Assembly (NCBI GenBank): GCA_029213265.1
Contig: JARGNG010000042.1
Coordinates: 1 to 37,732 of the forward strand
DNA: 37,732 bases
Reading direction: 5' to 3'
DNA from: Verrucomicrobiales bacterium
Lineage (GTDB): Bacteria; Verrucomicrobiota; Verrucomicrobiia; Verrucomicrobiales; DEV007
The position numbers were made by a program, and so were the translations under genes. Numbering within the stretch: the first letter of the stretch is position 1; every line of letters starts with the position of its first letter. Under the pieces are notes generated by a model, which searched no databases, was not told the DNA's origin, and saw only the letters and a program-made list of their open reading frames with translations. Shown here in pieces: positions 25,368 through 33,941 of the stretch.

Positions 25368-27545
25368 CTACATCCGGATCCGTGCTGTCACGACATCACA
25401 GATCGAACGATCGAGTCGATCTTCCGCCCGGAACCCGAACACAGTGCCCCGACTGCGACTGACACCACTGCGGGCCGTAACCCGAACCACCGACTGAAAG
25501 TTCTTTATATCGCCGGGATAATTCGTAACCCGGTAGCGTCCCGCAAAAAGTGCGCCTGTCTCATTTTTCCGTCCTCCCGAACCGATCGAGAAAACCCGCG
25601 CGAGAAAAAAGTGCGGTGATCGCAGGCTCGCTCTTATCCTCGTTGTCATTTGAAACGCCCCGTCATTCTGGAGGGATGTATGAAAGCGAACGCTGCGACC
25701 GGACAGGGTAGTCAGGGCGAGATTCTGACGGCGACCGGAACCGTTGTAGCGATTGTCTCCCTTCTGCTTCGAATACGCTCGTCTCTCACCTATTCTCAAA
25801 TCGGGCTGAAAGGGCTCATAACCCGGACGGAAGAAGGCCAACGAATTCACATCGCTCTGGTTCAAGCCCGTGTTTCGGCGAATCACATCTGCCAGAGAGG
25901 TTTGAAAAATTTGATCAATGAACGCCCGGGAATACACCGCCGTATTTTCAAAATAGAATCGGTCGCCATCGCGAAGCCGCGTGAACTGATCCACGAAAAT
26001 CCTCGTGAAGGTTTCTCCCAGATTCGTCCCGCGCAGATGACGCTCCGAAACTCCGCCAGTCCACGGATCAATATCCCTTACCCTGCCGCTCCCATAAGCC
26101 GAGCGCAGCGCCGCTACCGTCGCCGCGTTCGGAGACACCTCATTGAAAGAGCCGATCCCCGGTAATCCATAAGACAATCGCAGGCGGTGGTAGGAGGGAA
26201 TCCCATGATCGCGTCCGCGTTGGATATTCAGGGCCGCCAAATCGAGCCCGCCGAAACCGGGACCGAAGAGAAAGTTCCTCACATCGTCGACGATGAAGCG
26301 ATCGATCTCCTGCTGATAATTTCCCGCCTGTCCCCGCAGAATTCCATCAATTCCGCTGGAGGAAATAAAGGACGGATTGAAAAACGCATTCTGGAGAGCC
26401 AGCTCCGTCACCGCTCCGTTTCGAGCCTGGATACGGTAGACGCCCGGCAGCATCGTGTGGCCCAGCCGGAATGCCGCGGTCGAAAACTCATTCGCGATTT
26501 GCGGATTCACATCGGAGCGATAGCCCCGGTATTGGGGAAGGGTCCCAAACCCGATCAGTGCGGGAAGCCACTCATAGTAGGTGATCTTCTGCAAAGTTGC
26601 TCCGACAACCGCCCGCGCTCGCTGGTAGATTTCTTCATCGACTCCCGCATTTTCCAAATTCACTCCACGAAAATCCCGATCGACAATCGCTTCGGCGAGG
26701 CGGTTGTGCTCGCGAAGGAAGAGGGTATGAAAAGCAATCAAACCGACCTGTTCGTTGGCCCGCACATCTCCGGCGGCGAAGAGCGAGGTCGCGGGTAAAT
26801 GCAGTGGGTTCGCATTTTCGAGCCCGAAAGAGTTAGGCGGGAGAAGCGCCCCGTCCGGCCCCGTCCGCTGTTTCAACTTCCCGGCGCGGAACGTACGAAG
26901 CGCATTTGCCCGGGTCTGATTGGATCCGTAGACATTCGAGGCATCAATGAAAGCCGTGATCGTATTGATCTGCTCCCGAATGCCGGTGGGAGACACCGAA
27001 GCGGCCTCGGAAACCGTCCTTGTGAGAGCGATTTCGGGAAAAGAAAAATCAGGATCCAGTCCGCTTACCGGAACATTAAAGGATTCATTTCCGGAGAGCC
27101 CCGAATTGCCGCCTGTCGCGATCGTTCCATTCGGCTCGCTCAGCCCTGTATCATGACTCAGGAATTGACCAAATTGAAAGAAAAGCTGATTCAGCCGCCT
27201 CTCACTGGGACGATCCGTTGTGCCCTGATCGTGAACCAGATTGCTGATCTCCCTTGCGCTCGGAAGAGTTTGCTCGTCTACCTCGACATCACCGTCTCCT
27301 TCATTTTCCGATGGAACCCCCCGTGGAAGGTCGAAACCGTCCCCGTAGTCGGCCCCGGCCACTCGAATGAGCAGACTGTCGGCCCGGCCCGAATTGGGAA
27401 ACTGAAGGCTGTTACCGGCTCCGTTGATACTGCGAAACTGCGCGATGCCATTTGTATCGAAGGCATAGCCGGGAGCGAGAAGGGACATCGCGAAAGTCGC
27501 CGAAACGAAACCCGCAGCGGGTTGGGGGAGGAGTTTTCTTTGCAT
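25368..27545 (-). CDS. Secreted animal-type haem peroxidase (peroxidasin-like)
   Basis: The product is 725 residues with a signal peptide (residues 1-28, cleavage near GYAFD). Residues about 37-600 carry the animal haem peroxidase superfamily signatures. The distal site is GQFLSHDTGL with His131 and Asp132 (calcium ligand position). Also present are the conserved DASNVYGSNQTRANALR, the catalytic Arg262 and Glu265 in AAGDVRANEQVG, FHTLFLREHNRLAE, and the proximal His363 in AFRLGHTMLPG. The Asp that in myeloperoxidase precedes the distal His and forms a haem ester is Ser130 here, while the Glu265 ester position is kept. A C-terminal domain of about 110 residues is beta-rich and basic. The protein should oxidise halides or phenols outside the cell. 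It ends eight bases from the convergent response regulator. Confidence 0.9.
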   Translation of the reverse strand: MQRKLLPQPAAGFVSATFAMSLLAPGYAFDTNGIAQFRSINGAGNSLQFPNSGRADSLLIRVAGADYGDGFDLPRGVPSENEGDGDVEVDEQTLPSAREISNLVHDQGTTDRPSERRLNQLFFQFGQFLSHDTGLSEPNGTIATGGNSGLSGNESFNVPVSGLDPDFSFPEIALTRTVSEAASVSPTGIREQINTITAFIDASNVYGSNQTRANALRTFRAGKLKQRTGPDGALLPPNSFGLENANPLHLPATSLFAAGDVRANEQVGLIAFHTLFLREHNRLAEAIVDRDFRGVNLENAGVDEEIYQRARAVVGATLQKITYYEWLPALIGFGTLPQYRGYRSDVNPQIANEFSTAAFRLGHTMLPGVYRIQARNGAVTELALQNAFFNPSFISSSGIDGILRGQAGNYQQEIDRFIVDDVRNFLFGPGFGGLDLAALNIQRGRDHGIPSYHRLRLSYGLPGIGSFNEVSPNAATVAALRSAYGSGRVRDIDPWTGGVSERHLRGTNLGETFTRIFVDQFTRLRDGDRFYFENTAVYSRAFIDQIFQTSLADVIRRNTGLNQSDVNSLAFFRPGYEPFQPDLRIGERRAYSKQKGDNRYNGSGRRQNLALTTLSGRSVRFHTSLQNDGAFQMTTRIRASLRSPHFFLARVFSIGSGGRKNETGALFAGRYRVTNYPGDIKNFQSVVRVTARSGVSRSRGTVFGFRAEDRLDRSICDVVTARIRM

Positions 27546-27777
27546 GTCAGGAAAGAGGAGGGTTTCCAGGAGACAGACGAATTACTCGATTGGCTAATCA
27601 AAGAATCCATCAAAAAAAGATTGAACGGAAGGGGCGCATTCCTGTCTTCGCAACCGATCAAGCCCCCTTGTAGAATCCGATGCAACTAGCTGATCGTCAG
27701 TTACTCAATCAGGAAAAATTTCACATTCCGGCAGTTCAGAGTTGGCAACCCCCTCCTCATTTCCCTACTCCGGAGGC

Positions 27778-28326
27778 ATGTTCAAAGCCTTTCTCGCAGC
27801 CATCATCGGAGCCGTCATCGCATTCGGCTGGAGCAGCATTTCCTGGATCGCCCTCCCCTTTCATGAGGACACGCTGAACGGATTTGAAAACGAATCCGCC
27901 ATTGCCGAGGCGATTCGGAAGGAAGTCAAAGAGCCGGGGATTTACATTCTTCCGGGCGACAAATCGATGGAGCAGGAAGCCAAAATGGAGGCCATGAAAA
28001 ACGGCCCCTTTCTCTTCGCCTCGATCCGTCCCGGTAAGGACGAAGACATGTCGATGGGAAAGAGCATGGTAAGGGGGTTCACCTCCACCCTCGTGGCCTC
28101 GATCCTCCTCGCCATCATGCTTGGAGCCGTCGCGCCCAGATTGAACTACGCCGGTCGGGTCGGATTCGTCGTTCTGATGACTCTATTCACCGCCATCGTC
28201 GGCTTCTACCCGAACCAAATCTGGTGGGAATTTTCGACCGGATTCGTGCTCTGTAACATCATGGATGCCATCATCGGGTGGGGCCTCGCCGCACTCGTCA
28301 TGGCAGGAATGATCAACGGAAAGTGA
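27778..28326 (+). CDS. Four-helix membrane protein of unknown function
   Basis: From the ATG at 27778 the product is 182 residues; the frame can be extended to a TTG at 27742 but a GGAGG touching the ATG and the hydrophobic start favour 27778. Helices are at about 3-26, 100-118, 124-144 and 155-178. Between the first and second lies a soluble extracytoplasmic domain (residues 27-99) with the pattern EAIRKEVKEPGIYILPG and a closing KNGPFLFASIRPG. Related proteins with this IYxxPG-P-x-A pattern are known as uncharacterised membrane proteins in several phyla; I cannot give a function. It is convergent with the CHAD gene and overlaps it by 14 bases. Confidence 0.75.
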   Translation: MFKAFLAAIIGAVIAFGWSSISWIALPFHEDTLNGFENESAIAEAIRKEVKEPGIYILPGDKSMEQEAKMEAMKNGPFLFASIRPGKDEDMSMGKSMVRGFTSTLVASILLAIMLGAVAPRLNYAGRVGFVVLMTLFTAIVGFYPNQIWWEFSTGFVLCNIMDAIIGWGLAALVMAGMINGK

Positions 28327-29167
28327 GCCGTTTCCGGAATCTTTCCGGAGTCCGCCCAAAAACCTTTTCGCCGAGGAGAAAGACCTCCTCTTCGATCTCC
28401 TTTTGGCGCAGCTGCGCATGATCAAACAGAGCCGTCTCCTCCCCCTGCATCGGGTCCGAATCCAGAAACTCACGAAACACTTCCAGATCGTGGTGCTCTC
28501 CGAGCAGGGATGCGAGTGCCGTCGCCCGGGAAGTCGCCGGGAGGAGATCCGTTTCCGAAACGCCTTCCAGCAAGGTGAGATGATAAGACAGGTATTTCGC
28601 CCGCTTTCGCCAGTCGTGAAACTGCTCAGGACATCTCGACTCCCGCGCTTTCGCAAAGTCTTTCAGGCCGCGACGGTAGTTGGCCTCGACTCGATCCAGA
28701 AGAGTCAGCTCCGTCACTTTCGCCCAGGGCCATTTGTCCAGCAACACCGCCGCCTCCTCGAAATCCTTGCTGGCTGCAGTTACGGTCGAATGGAGATCCG
28801 GCGCATCGCTACATTCCCGATGCTGTTTCTCGAGGCGACCATCGACCGCTTCCGAGGTTCCGGAATGGCGCTCCTGCAAGACAGCGCAAGTCTCCTTCAT
28901 CACCGCGGCGTCACGGGCATCCGAAAACAGCTTCGCCGCATCGCGGATCAGGGCGTTCACCGGCGCTACCGTTTCTTTACCCATGGTCTCTCGAACCAGG
29001 AGCAATAGACCCCGTATCCGTTTGTTGTGCTTTCGAACCTCATGAATGATCAGGTCCGGCTCCGACGAAAACGACCGCAGCTTTTCCACCGCGCCGCCGC
29101 TCTCCTCAAGAAGAACGCGGCGACATTCCTCTCCGATTGCCGAACCCCTGGAAAATACGAAAGCCAT
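28313..29167 (-). CDS. CHAD-domain protein
   Basis: The product is 284 residues, all helical. The CHAD family is recognised by HEVRKHNKRIRGLLLLVRE (family HxxRxxxRRLRxxL), DARDAAVM and QFHDWRKRAKYLSYHLTLL (second HxxRKxxKxLRY repeat), then LGEHHDLEVFREFL. CHAD domains bind polyphosphate through the basic residues of these repeats and can localise to polyphosphate granules; no fused CYTH phosphatase domain is present. It is the last gene before the tRNA-Pro gene on the same strand; 3' ends overlap with the membrane protein gene. The start is the ATG at 29167, the first in frame. Confidence 0.85.
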   Translation of the reverse strand: MAFVFSRGSAIGEECRRVLLEESGGAVEKLRSFSSEPDLIIHEVRKHNKRIRGLLLLVRETMGKETVAPVNALIRDAAKLFSDARDAAVMKETCAVLQERHSGTSEAVDGRLEKQHRECSDAPDLHSTVTAASKDFEEAAVLLDKWPWAKVTELTLLDRVEANYRRGLKDFAKARESRCPEQFHDWRKRAKYLSYHLTLLEGVSETDLLPATSRATALASLLGEHHDLEVFREFLDSDPMQGEETALFDHAQLRQKEIEEEVFLLGEKVFGRTPERFRKRLTFR

Positions 29168-29212
29168 ACCGCATATCTGTAAGCGAAAGAGGCGGGCTGT
29201 CGAGCAGATCAG

Positions 29213-29289
29213 TGGTCGGGGTGACAGGATTCGAACCTGCGACCTCGTCGTCCCGAACGACGCGCGCTACCAAGCTGCGCTACACCCCG
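29213..29289 (-). tRNA. tRNA-Pro (anticodon CGG)
   Basis: Read leftward, the gene starts CGGGGTGTAGCGCAG at 29289 and ends CACCCCGACCA at 29213, 77 bases with an encoded CCA. The acceptor stem CGGGGTG/CACCCCG pairs fully. The anticodon arm CGTCG-TTCGGGA-CGACG gives a CGG anticodon, decoding CCG as Pro, and the T arm has the canonical TTCGAAT loop. It is a complete, apparently functional tRNA. Degraded relatives lie at 29401-29439 and 33536-33619. Confidence 0.95.
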
Positions 29290-29400
29290 GTTCCCCGCGA
29301 TTTGCGGATTAAACCGTTTCACCAAATCTGTGTATCGGTCAACGAATTTTCGTATCGACGGCTTCTCTGAACGGCCTTCGCTTTGCTCAGAATTTGGCGG

Positions 29401-29439
29401 CCTGCGACCTCGTCGTCCCGAAGTCGAACGCGCCCCCGG
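29401..29439 (-). repeat. Partial tRNA-Pro-derived repeat (copy B, degraded)
   Basis: This 39-base stretch matches 33559-33597 at 37 of 39 positions by eye. Its first part is identical to the T-stem/anticodon part of the intact tRNA-Pro gene 112 bases away. The second part (AAGTCGAACGCG then Cs) is not found in the intact tRNA but is shared with the copy at 33536. So B and C derive from the same altered copy, not independently from the tRNA. Confidence 0.7.
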
Positions 29440-29510
29440 TTGTCTTCAAACTCCTCTTCAAGTGTCTTGTCGCCGAGAAGGCCGTTGATTTCGATACCTT
29501 CTCCTCGAAA

Positions 29511-30710
29511 ATGAAAAACCGCTTTAATGCTATGATTCGAATCACACAAATTGTTACGTTCCTTCTCCTCGCCAGTAGCGGAGCCCTCCAGGCGGATGAT
29601 TCCGGGAAACGCGCTATTCGCAATGAAATTAAGGCAATCATTGAAGAAGGATATTATCCCGGAATTTCGGTTCTCTTGATCCACAAGGGCGAAGTCATTA
29701 TGCGCGAAGCGCATGGCGTGGTAAACATCGACACGAAAGAGCCGTTTTCTGTCGATCAACTTTGCTGGCTGGCATCCACCGGGAAAATTTTCACCGCCAC
29801 CCTAATGGCAAAACTGGTCGATGAACAGGTTCTCAAGTTCGATGACCCGATCGTTACTACGTTTCCCCAACTATCAGAGGTCAAACTTCGCGAAGGCGGA
29901 ACATCCCCAAAGCAGCCCATTCTGCTGCGTCACGCATTGAGCCACACTTCGGGACTTCCGGGAAACCAGTGGATGAAGCAAAATGGGATCACGGAAGACG
30001 ATTTCAAATACTCCGGTTACTTTTTCGCGAAGACTCCAAAAGAGTTCATCGATGGCTGCATCAGCATCGGACTTGCCGCCGAGCCCGGCACCCGAATGCT
30101 CTACGGAAGGCCGATCGATCTCAGTGCCTGTGTTGCGGAGAAGCGGACCGGGAAACCATTCACCCAATTGATGGAGGAGAAGGTCTTTGCTCCACTGGGG
30201 TTGAAGAACTCCACCATTCGACCAACCAGGGCGGATCTCGAAAAGCTCGCCCCACTGTACCAATCGGAAAAGCCCGGCGTTTTCGAACCAGACACGTTTG
30301 GTCTCGAAGTTGCCGAGCGCCAGGCGAGCCGTCTATCAACCGCGGGCGGCGGAGTCTATTCAACTCTGGATGACCTGGGAGTTCTCATGCAATTGCACCT
30401 CAATCAAGGAAAACACAATGGAGTCCAATTAGTCGACGCAAAGACGCTTCAAAAACTCTACCAGCCTCAGCCAGGGACGAACGGCCGGTATGGCTTGGCC
30501 TTTCAGATCATGAAAAGCACGATCAACGGCGAATCGACGCTCTACAACCACCCCGGCTATTCCGGCCCGGTCGCGTGGTTCGAGTTTGAACGGCAACTGG
30601 CCGGAGTGCTTCTCATGCAAAGCAACACAGTCGGACGCGGAAAACACCATCAGCGGATCATCGACCGGATTCACGAAATGATCCCCGCCGATACAAACTC
30701 GAGTCGATAA
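29511..30710 (+). CDS. Secreted serine hydrolase, class C beta-lactamase family
   Basis: From the ATG at 29511 the product is 399 residues (or 392 from the ATG at 29532); the frame to 29394 runs into tRNA-derived sequence. A signal peptide ends near ALQADD. The SxxK motif is in CWLASTGKIFTATL, the Tyr region is MLYGRPIDLSAC (Tyr present, but the usual N of YxN is not where expected) and the third box is YNHPGYSG (HxG type). Such proteins are esterases, DD-peptidases or beta-lactamases; this one is most like the family's esterase/peptidase members, and penicillin resistance should not be assumed. It lies just inside the repeat-bounded accessory stretch and is followed eight bases later by an acetyltransferase. 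Confidence 0.85.
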   Translation: MKNRFNAMIRITQIVTFLLLASSGALQADDSGKRAIRNEIKAIIEEGYYPGISVLLIHKGEVIMREAHGVVNIDTKEPFSVDQLCWLASTGKIFTATLMAKLVDEQVLKFDDPIVTTFPQLSEVKLREGGTSPKQPILLRHALSHTSGLPGNQWMKQNGITEDDFKYSGYFFAKTPKEFIDGCISIGLAAEPGTRMLYGRPIDLSACVAEKRTGKPFTQLMEEKVFAPLGLKNSTIRPTRADLEKLAPLYQSEKPGVFEPDTFGLEVAERQASRLSTAGGGVYSTLDDLGVLMQLHLNQGKHNGVQLVDAKTLQKLYQPQPGTNGRYGLAFQIMKSTINGESTLYNHPGYSGPVAWFEFERQLAGVLLMQSNTVGRGKHHQRIIDRIHEMIPADTNSSR

Positions 30711-30718
30711 ATGCTCCG

Positions 30719-31282
30719 ATGGAAGAAGAGTCTCCACCATTTCCAGTTCTGAAAACGGCACGACTGGTCCTTAGAGAAACCGATTTTTCGGACATCGAAG
30801 AAATCTACTTTCTTCGTTCTGATGCCGACGTGAACAGGCATTTGGGAGGCGGTCGTTGTGAAGACCGGGAAGCCGCAAAGGCGCATATCACGCTGGTTCA
30901 AGAGCAGTTTTCCTGCGGGAAAACGTTTAATTGGAGCATCTGTCTTCGAGGTTCGCACAGGATGATTGGCTCGATCTGTTTGTGGAATATTTCCCGTGAA
31001 ATGAAAACGGCAGAAGTGGGGTATGCCTTGCATCCGCTTCACCAAAATCTGGGATATATGGATGAGTCGATGAAGGCCGTATTAGATTTCGGATTCAGAG
31101 ATCAGCACTATCAGCTCATCGACGCGTATACCGGGAAAGACAATTTGGAGTCGGCAAAGTTGTTATTGAAGAACGGGTTTGTTTGCGACCAAACAAAGAA
31201 GGATGATGAAAACCCGGACAATCGAATTTACCTCCTGTCACGGGAGAAATGGACACCGGGGAAGCTTTACCGCGGGGAATAG
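30719..31282 (+). CDS. GNAT-family N-acetyltransferase (RimJ/RimL-like)
   Basis: The product is 187 residues. The opening LKTARLVLRETDFSDIEEIY is the classic start of RimJ/RimL-type enzymes. The acetyl-CoA-binding strand and loop appear as AEVGYALHPLHQNLGYMDES, although the usual (R/Q)xxGxG/A of the pyrophosphate loop is altered to HQNLGY. The last part has NLESAKLLLKNGFVCD, the typical SxxLxxKxGF motif. The substrate is an unknown amine. It starts eight bases after the serine hydrolase, so both are probably one transcript. The ATG at 30719 is preceded by no clear ribosome site. Confidence 0.85.
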   Translation: MEEESPPFPVLKTARLVLRETDFSDIEEIYFLRSDADVNRHLGGGRCEDREAAKAHITLVQEQFSCGKTFNWSICLRGSHRMIGSICLWNISREMKTAEVGYALHPLHQNLGYMDESMKAVLDFGFRDQHYQLIDAYTGKDNLESAKLLLKNGFVCDQTKKDDENPDNRIYLLSREKWTPGKLYRGE

Positions 31283-31426
31283 GTGTGCGTTGTAGCAGGG
31301 GCCGCAGAAATCCAATGGTTACCTGATGAAGGAACCTGTGAGCTTCCTCTATGACTGGCCGCGGTGTTCACTACCTTTCAATTCCACTTTTGGCAGAGCT
31401 GCCTCTTCACCCCGACTCGAACCATC

Positions 31427-32635
31427 ATGAAACGAAAGACGCGACGTCATTTTTTGAAAGAAGCGGGAGTTGTCTCCCTGGGCTTTGCGGCACAGGCAAA
31501 TGCGGAAACCCGGGTTATCGGGTTTGCTCCACAGGAGGCATGGACCCTTCACGGGGAACAGTTTCGCCACCGAGGTAGACCGAAAGGTGGATGGGTGCAG
31601 AATTTCACCAGCACGGTCGAAGCTCTTCACGATGATCAATGGAGAATATGGGGTGGCCTCTCGGTGCCGGAAACGGGATTCAGGAACATCGGTTTTCATG
31701 AAGGTCGTGTCGGGGGCGAATGGCGCTCTGTGCTTGCCGTTTGCAGCACGGGTGAACCCGACCCAAATGCCGAACTGGCAATTGGGGGAATTCCCGAAGG
31801 GGCTCACCCCATTCAGGTGGTGACGATCAGACTTCAGAACGGTCGCACACGACTCTATTTCTGGGCTCACGGTAAAGGATTGGTTCGGTATTTGGCAGCG
31901 GACAGTTTGGATGAATCCGCGACCCGTTTCCAGGTGGTGAACGCGGCGACTCCCTGCCTCTACCATCCCGGTGATCGCGCGGTCGGCGGAGCCGCGGCGG
32001 AGGCGGCCGGATTAAAACGGTATGCCTCAAGGGTAGCGAAACCTGAAGCGGGCGAACCGCTCGCACCAGCGGAATTGATTTCCAACGACTCGACGAATGT
32101 CTATCAACTCGAAGATGGCACGTTCGAGATGTATTCCGTTGCTCTCATGGAAGTGAGCAAGGACGATCCCCGATATGCTCCCCGGGACAATCTCAAAGGC
32201 TTTCTGCGGGTCATCGATCGCTACACCAGTTCGGACGGCCTCAACTGGGGCAATCGTCAGCGAGTCCTCTCACCGGACTCCCATGATCCCATTGATCAAC
32301 AAATGTATTACCTGTCGGTGACCCACTCGGAAAAAGGACTGATCGGTCTGCTCGGGAGCTATCGTCTGAACAGCCAGACAATCGATCTGGAACCCTGCTT
32401 CTCCAACGATGGCATTACCTGGGAACGGCCTCATCGCAAGCCATGGGTTCCCCGGGCAAAACCAGGCGAAAGCCTTGGCTCCTACATGCTGCACGCCCCC
32501 CATAACCTGGTTCAACGGAACGGGCGCTGGTGGATCTTCTACACGGGCGGAAACTTTTCCCACAACAACGTCGACTCCCACGGCCCTCCCAATCGAGCCG
32601 TCTTCGCAGCTTCCTGTGATTCGGTTTGGGGGTAG
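31427..32635 (+). CDS. Tat-exported five-bladed beta-propeller, glycosidase-like (GH43/32-type fold)
   Basis: From the ATG at 31427 the product is 402 residues; the longer frame to 31364 has no coding support. The start MKRKTRRHFLKEAGVVSLG is a clear Tat signal (RRxFLK), cleaved near ANAET. The mature part has the blade-like repeats of GH32/43/68-related glycosidases: DGTFEMYSVA, YTSSDGLNWGNRQRVLSP, SNDGITWERP and NGRWWIFYTGGNFSH. No catalytic acid triad can be placed securely from sequence alone. The protein ends abruptly at AASCDSVWG within what looks like the last blade, so a few strands may be missing. The acceptor of Tat transport suggests folding before export. Confidence 0.7.
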   Translation: MKRKTRRHFLKEAGVVSLGFAAQANAETRVIGFAPQEAWTLHGEQFRHRGRPKGGWVQNFTSTVEALHDDQWRIWGGLSVPETGFRNIGFHEGRVGGEWRSVLAVCSTGEPDPNAELAIGGIPEGAHPIQVVTIRLQNGRTRLYFWAHGKGLVRYLAADSLDESATRFQVVNAATPCLYHPGDRAVGGAAAEAAGLKRYASRVAKPEAGEPLAPAELISNDSTNVYQLEDGTFEMYSVALMEVSKDDPRYAPRDNLKGFLRVIDRYTSSDGLNWGNRQRVLSPDSHDPIDQQMYYLSVTHSEKGLIGLLGSYRLNSQTIDLEPCFSNDGITWERPHRKPWVPRAKPGESLGSYMLHAPHNLVQRNGRWWIFYTGGNFSHNNVDSHGPPNRAVFAASCDSVWG

Positions 32636-32809
32636 GAGCGAGCACGAAGCCACCCTACACCCCAGCTCGACAATAAACCGGCTATACTCTCACGGAAACC
32701 ACTACAGTGCTCTCGGGCACCCCTCATTACCAACAGCGTGACACAATCTCACGGATACGCGACGGGAGCGCAACTTGACTCGTTCGTGTGTCACCGATAC
32801 AACCACGAT

Positions 32810-33451
32810 ATGCCGAAGTATTCTGCCTGCTTTCTCACGTTACTCCCAGCTCTGCTTTTCATGGCGGTCTCGCCTGCACCGGCGCAGGATCCGGCACCAG
32901 AGCCGAAGTTCATCTTCGATACCGGCACTCCTCCCTGGAAGGGCGAGCGGCTCGAACTGCCGCCCGGATTCGCTCCCGATCTGGGATGGAATGGAGTCGA
33001 GCACATCCGCTTCGCCCCGGGGATGTTCATTCCGGACGCCCCCGATTTCTTCTCCTACGTAATCGCCTTCCTTCTCTCGGCGGACGCAGATGTTTCGGAA
33101 GAGATCCTGGAAAAGGAACTCCTCACTTACTATCGAGGTCTATCCAAAGCGGTGATGGGTGGCAAGGGGCAGTCAGTCAAGACCGACGGATTTTCGATCT
33201 CCCTGGAGAAAGCAGACAACCCGAAAAGCCCTCCTGCATCGGCTGACCAGGGCGTTGCCTACACCGGAACTCTGAATTGGACGGAGCCATTTGCAACGCA
33301 ACGGCCCCAGACTTTGCATCTCGAAATCTTCGTGTGGAATCACAGCGAGCAACCTGTGGTATTCTCCTGTGTTTCCCCGGCGTCACTCGAAGAGGAAGTG
33401 CCGTGGAAAAAACTTCGCGATATCGGTTTGAAATTCAGACTCGCACCATGA
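32810..33451 (+). CDS. Secreted protein of unknown function
   Basis: From the ATG at 32810 the product is 213 residues with a signal peptide (MPKYSACFLTLLPALLFMAV, cleavage near APAQD). The mature part is a soluble, mixed alpha/beta domain with conserved-looking GERLELPPGFAPDLGWNGVE and AFATQRPQTLHLEIF-like strands, but I recognise no family. The frame extends to 32738 without a credible alternative start. It is the last gene before the degraded tRNA-Pro copy and is separated from the glycosidase-like gene by 174 bases. Confidence 0.65.
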   Translation: MPKYSACFLTLLPALLFMAVSPAPAQDPAPEPKFIFDTGTPPWKGERLELPPGFAPDLGWNGVEHIRFAPGMFIPDAPDFFSYVIAFLLSADADVSEEILEKELLTYYRGLSKAVMGGKGQSVKTDGFSISLEKADNPKSPPASADQGVAYTGTLNWTEPFATQRPQTLHLEIFVWNHSEQPVVFSCVSPASLEEEVPWKKLRDIGLKFRLAP

Positions 33452-33535
33452 GTGGAAGTTTGGTCGGGGCGGCCGCCGCGCGGTAACAGGATTGACGTCA
33501 TTTCATTCCGTCTGCCTCCGTTGGCTGCTCGAAAG

Positions 33536-33619
33536 TGGTCGGGGTGACAGGATTCGAACCTGCGACCTCATCGTCCCGAAGTCGAACGCGACCCCGGAAC
33601 CCGCGCTACCATGCTGCGT
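33536..33619 (-). pseudogene. Degraded tRNA-Pro copy (copy C) with insertion in the anticodon arm
   Basis: Read leftward, the 3' part including TTCGAATCCTGTCACCCCG and the encoded CCA matches the intact tRNA-Pro at 45 bases with one change (33536-33580). It is then interrupted by about 20 extra bases, after which GCAGCATGGTAGCGCG resembles the D-arm of the tRNA with one change. The 5' acceptor strand is absent (TGATAGCAT instead of the pairing sequence). A functional tRNA cannot fold, so this is a pseudogene or recombination scar. Confidence 0.75.
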
Positions 33620-33822
33620 GATAGCATTAGGCCTCAGGTCGTGGCGTCAGGTCGTCCGGAATTGACCGGCAAAGAAAAAACTGAAAGCGACCAGGCCTTC
33701 ATTGCCGCCCCCGTAGGGATTGGCTTTGCTGCGCGCCGCCTGTCTACGCTCGCACAACTCGCCCCGGCTCGAACTGATTCTCATCCCTCCGGCTCGATCT
33801 TCTTTTGCCCGAAAGAAACCAG

Positions 33823-33871
33823 TGGCACACTCGCAGGGATTCGAACCCCAAACCTCCTGATTCGTATTCAG
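33823..33871 (-). other. Attachment-site-like tRNA-Arg(ACG) 3' half
   Basis: Read leftward this gives an anticodon arm CTGA-ATACGAA-TCAG (anticodon ACG), a variable loop, a T arm with the TTCGAAT loop and an acceptor 3' strand ending GTGTG plus CCA. The matching 5' half (D arm and 5' acceptor) is missing; AT-rich sequence lies there instead. Tyrosine recombinases commonly insert into tRNA 3' ends and leave such a half at one end. The orientation means the element lies to the right and the chromosome to the left. Confidence 0.7.
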
Positions 33872-33941
33872 TGTTAAGTATTTTATAATACGCTTGTTTA
33901 CAAAACGTTATGAATTTCCTTTTCAATTTTTGTTGACCGGC

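Noticed and set aside
26799..27689. A 296-codon plus-strand frame over the peroxidase
   Set aside because: Antisense to a protein with all haem-peroxidase signature residues.
29511..30710. An antibiotic-resistance beta-lactamase
   Set aside because: The SxxK and HxG boxes fit the broad class C fold, but the YxN box is altered and the family contains many esterases and peptidases, so resistance is not supported.
33536..33619. A second functional tRNA-Pro
   Set aside because: The 5' acceptor strand does not pair and the anticodon arm carries an insert, so a cloverleaf cannot form.
33611..33877. An 88-codon frame between the tRNA fragments
   Set aside because: It reads through the antisense of the tRNA-Arg half; the peptide near its end is the usual false translation of a tRNA gene.
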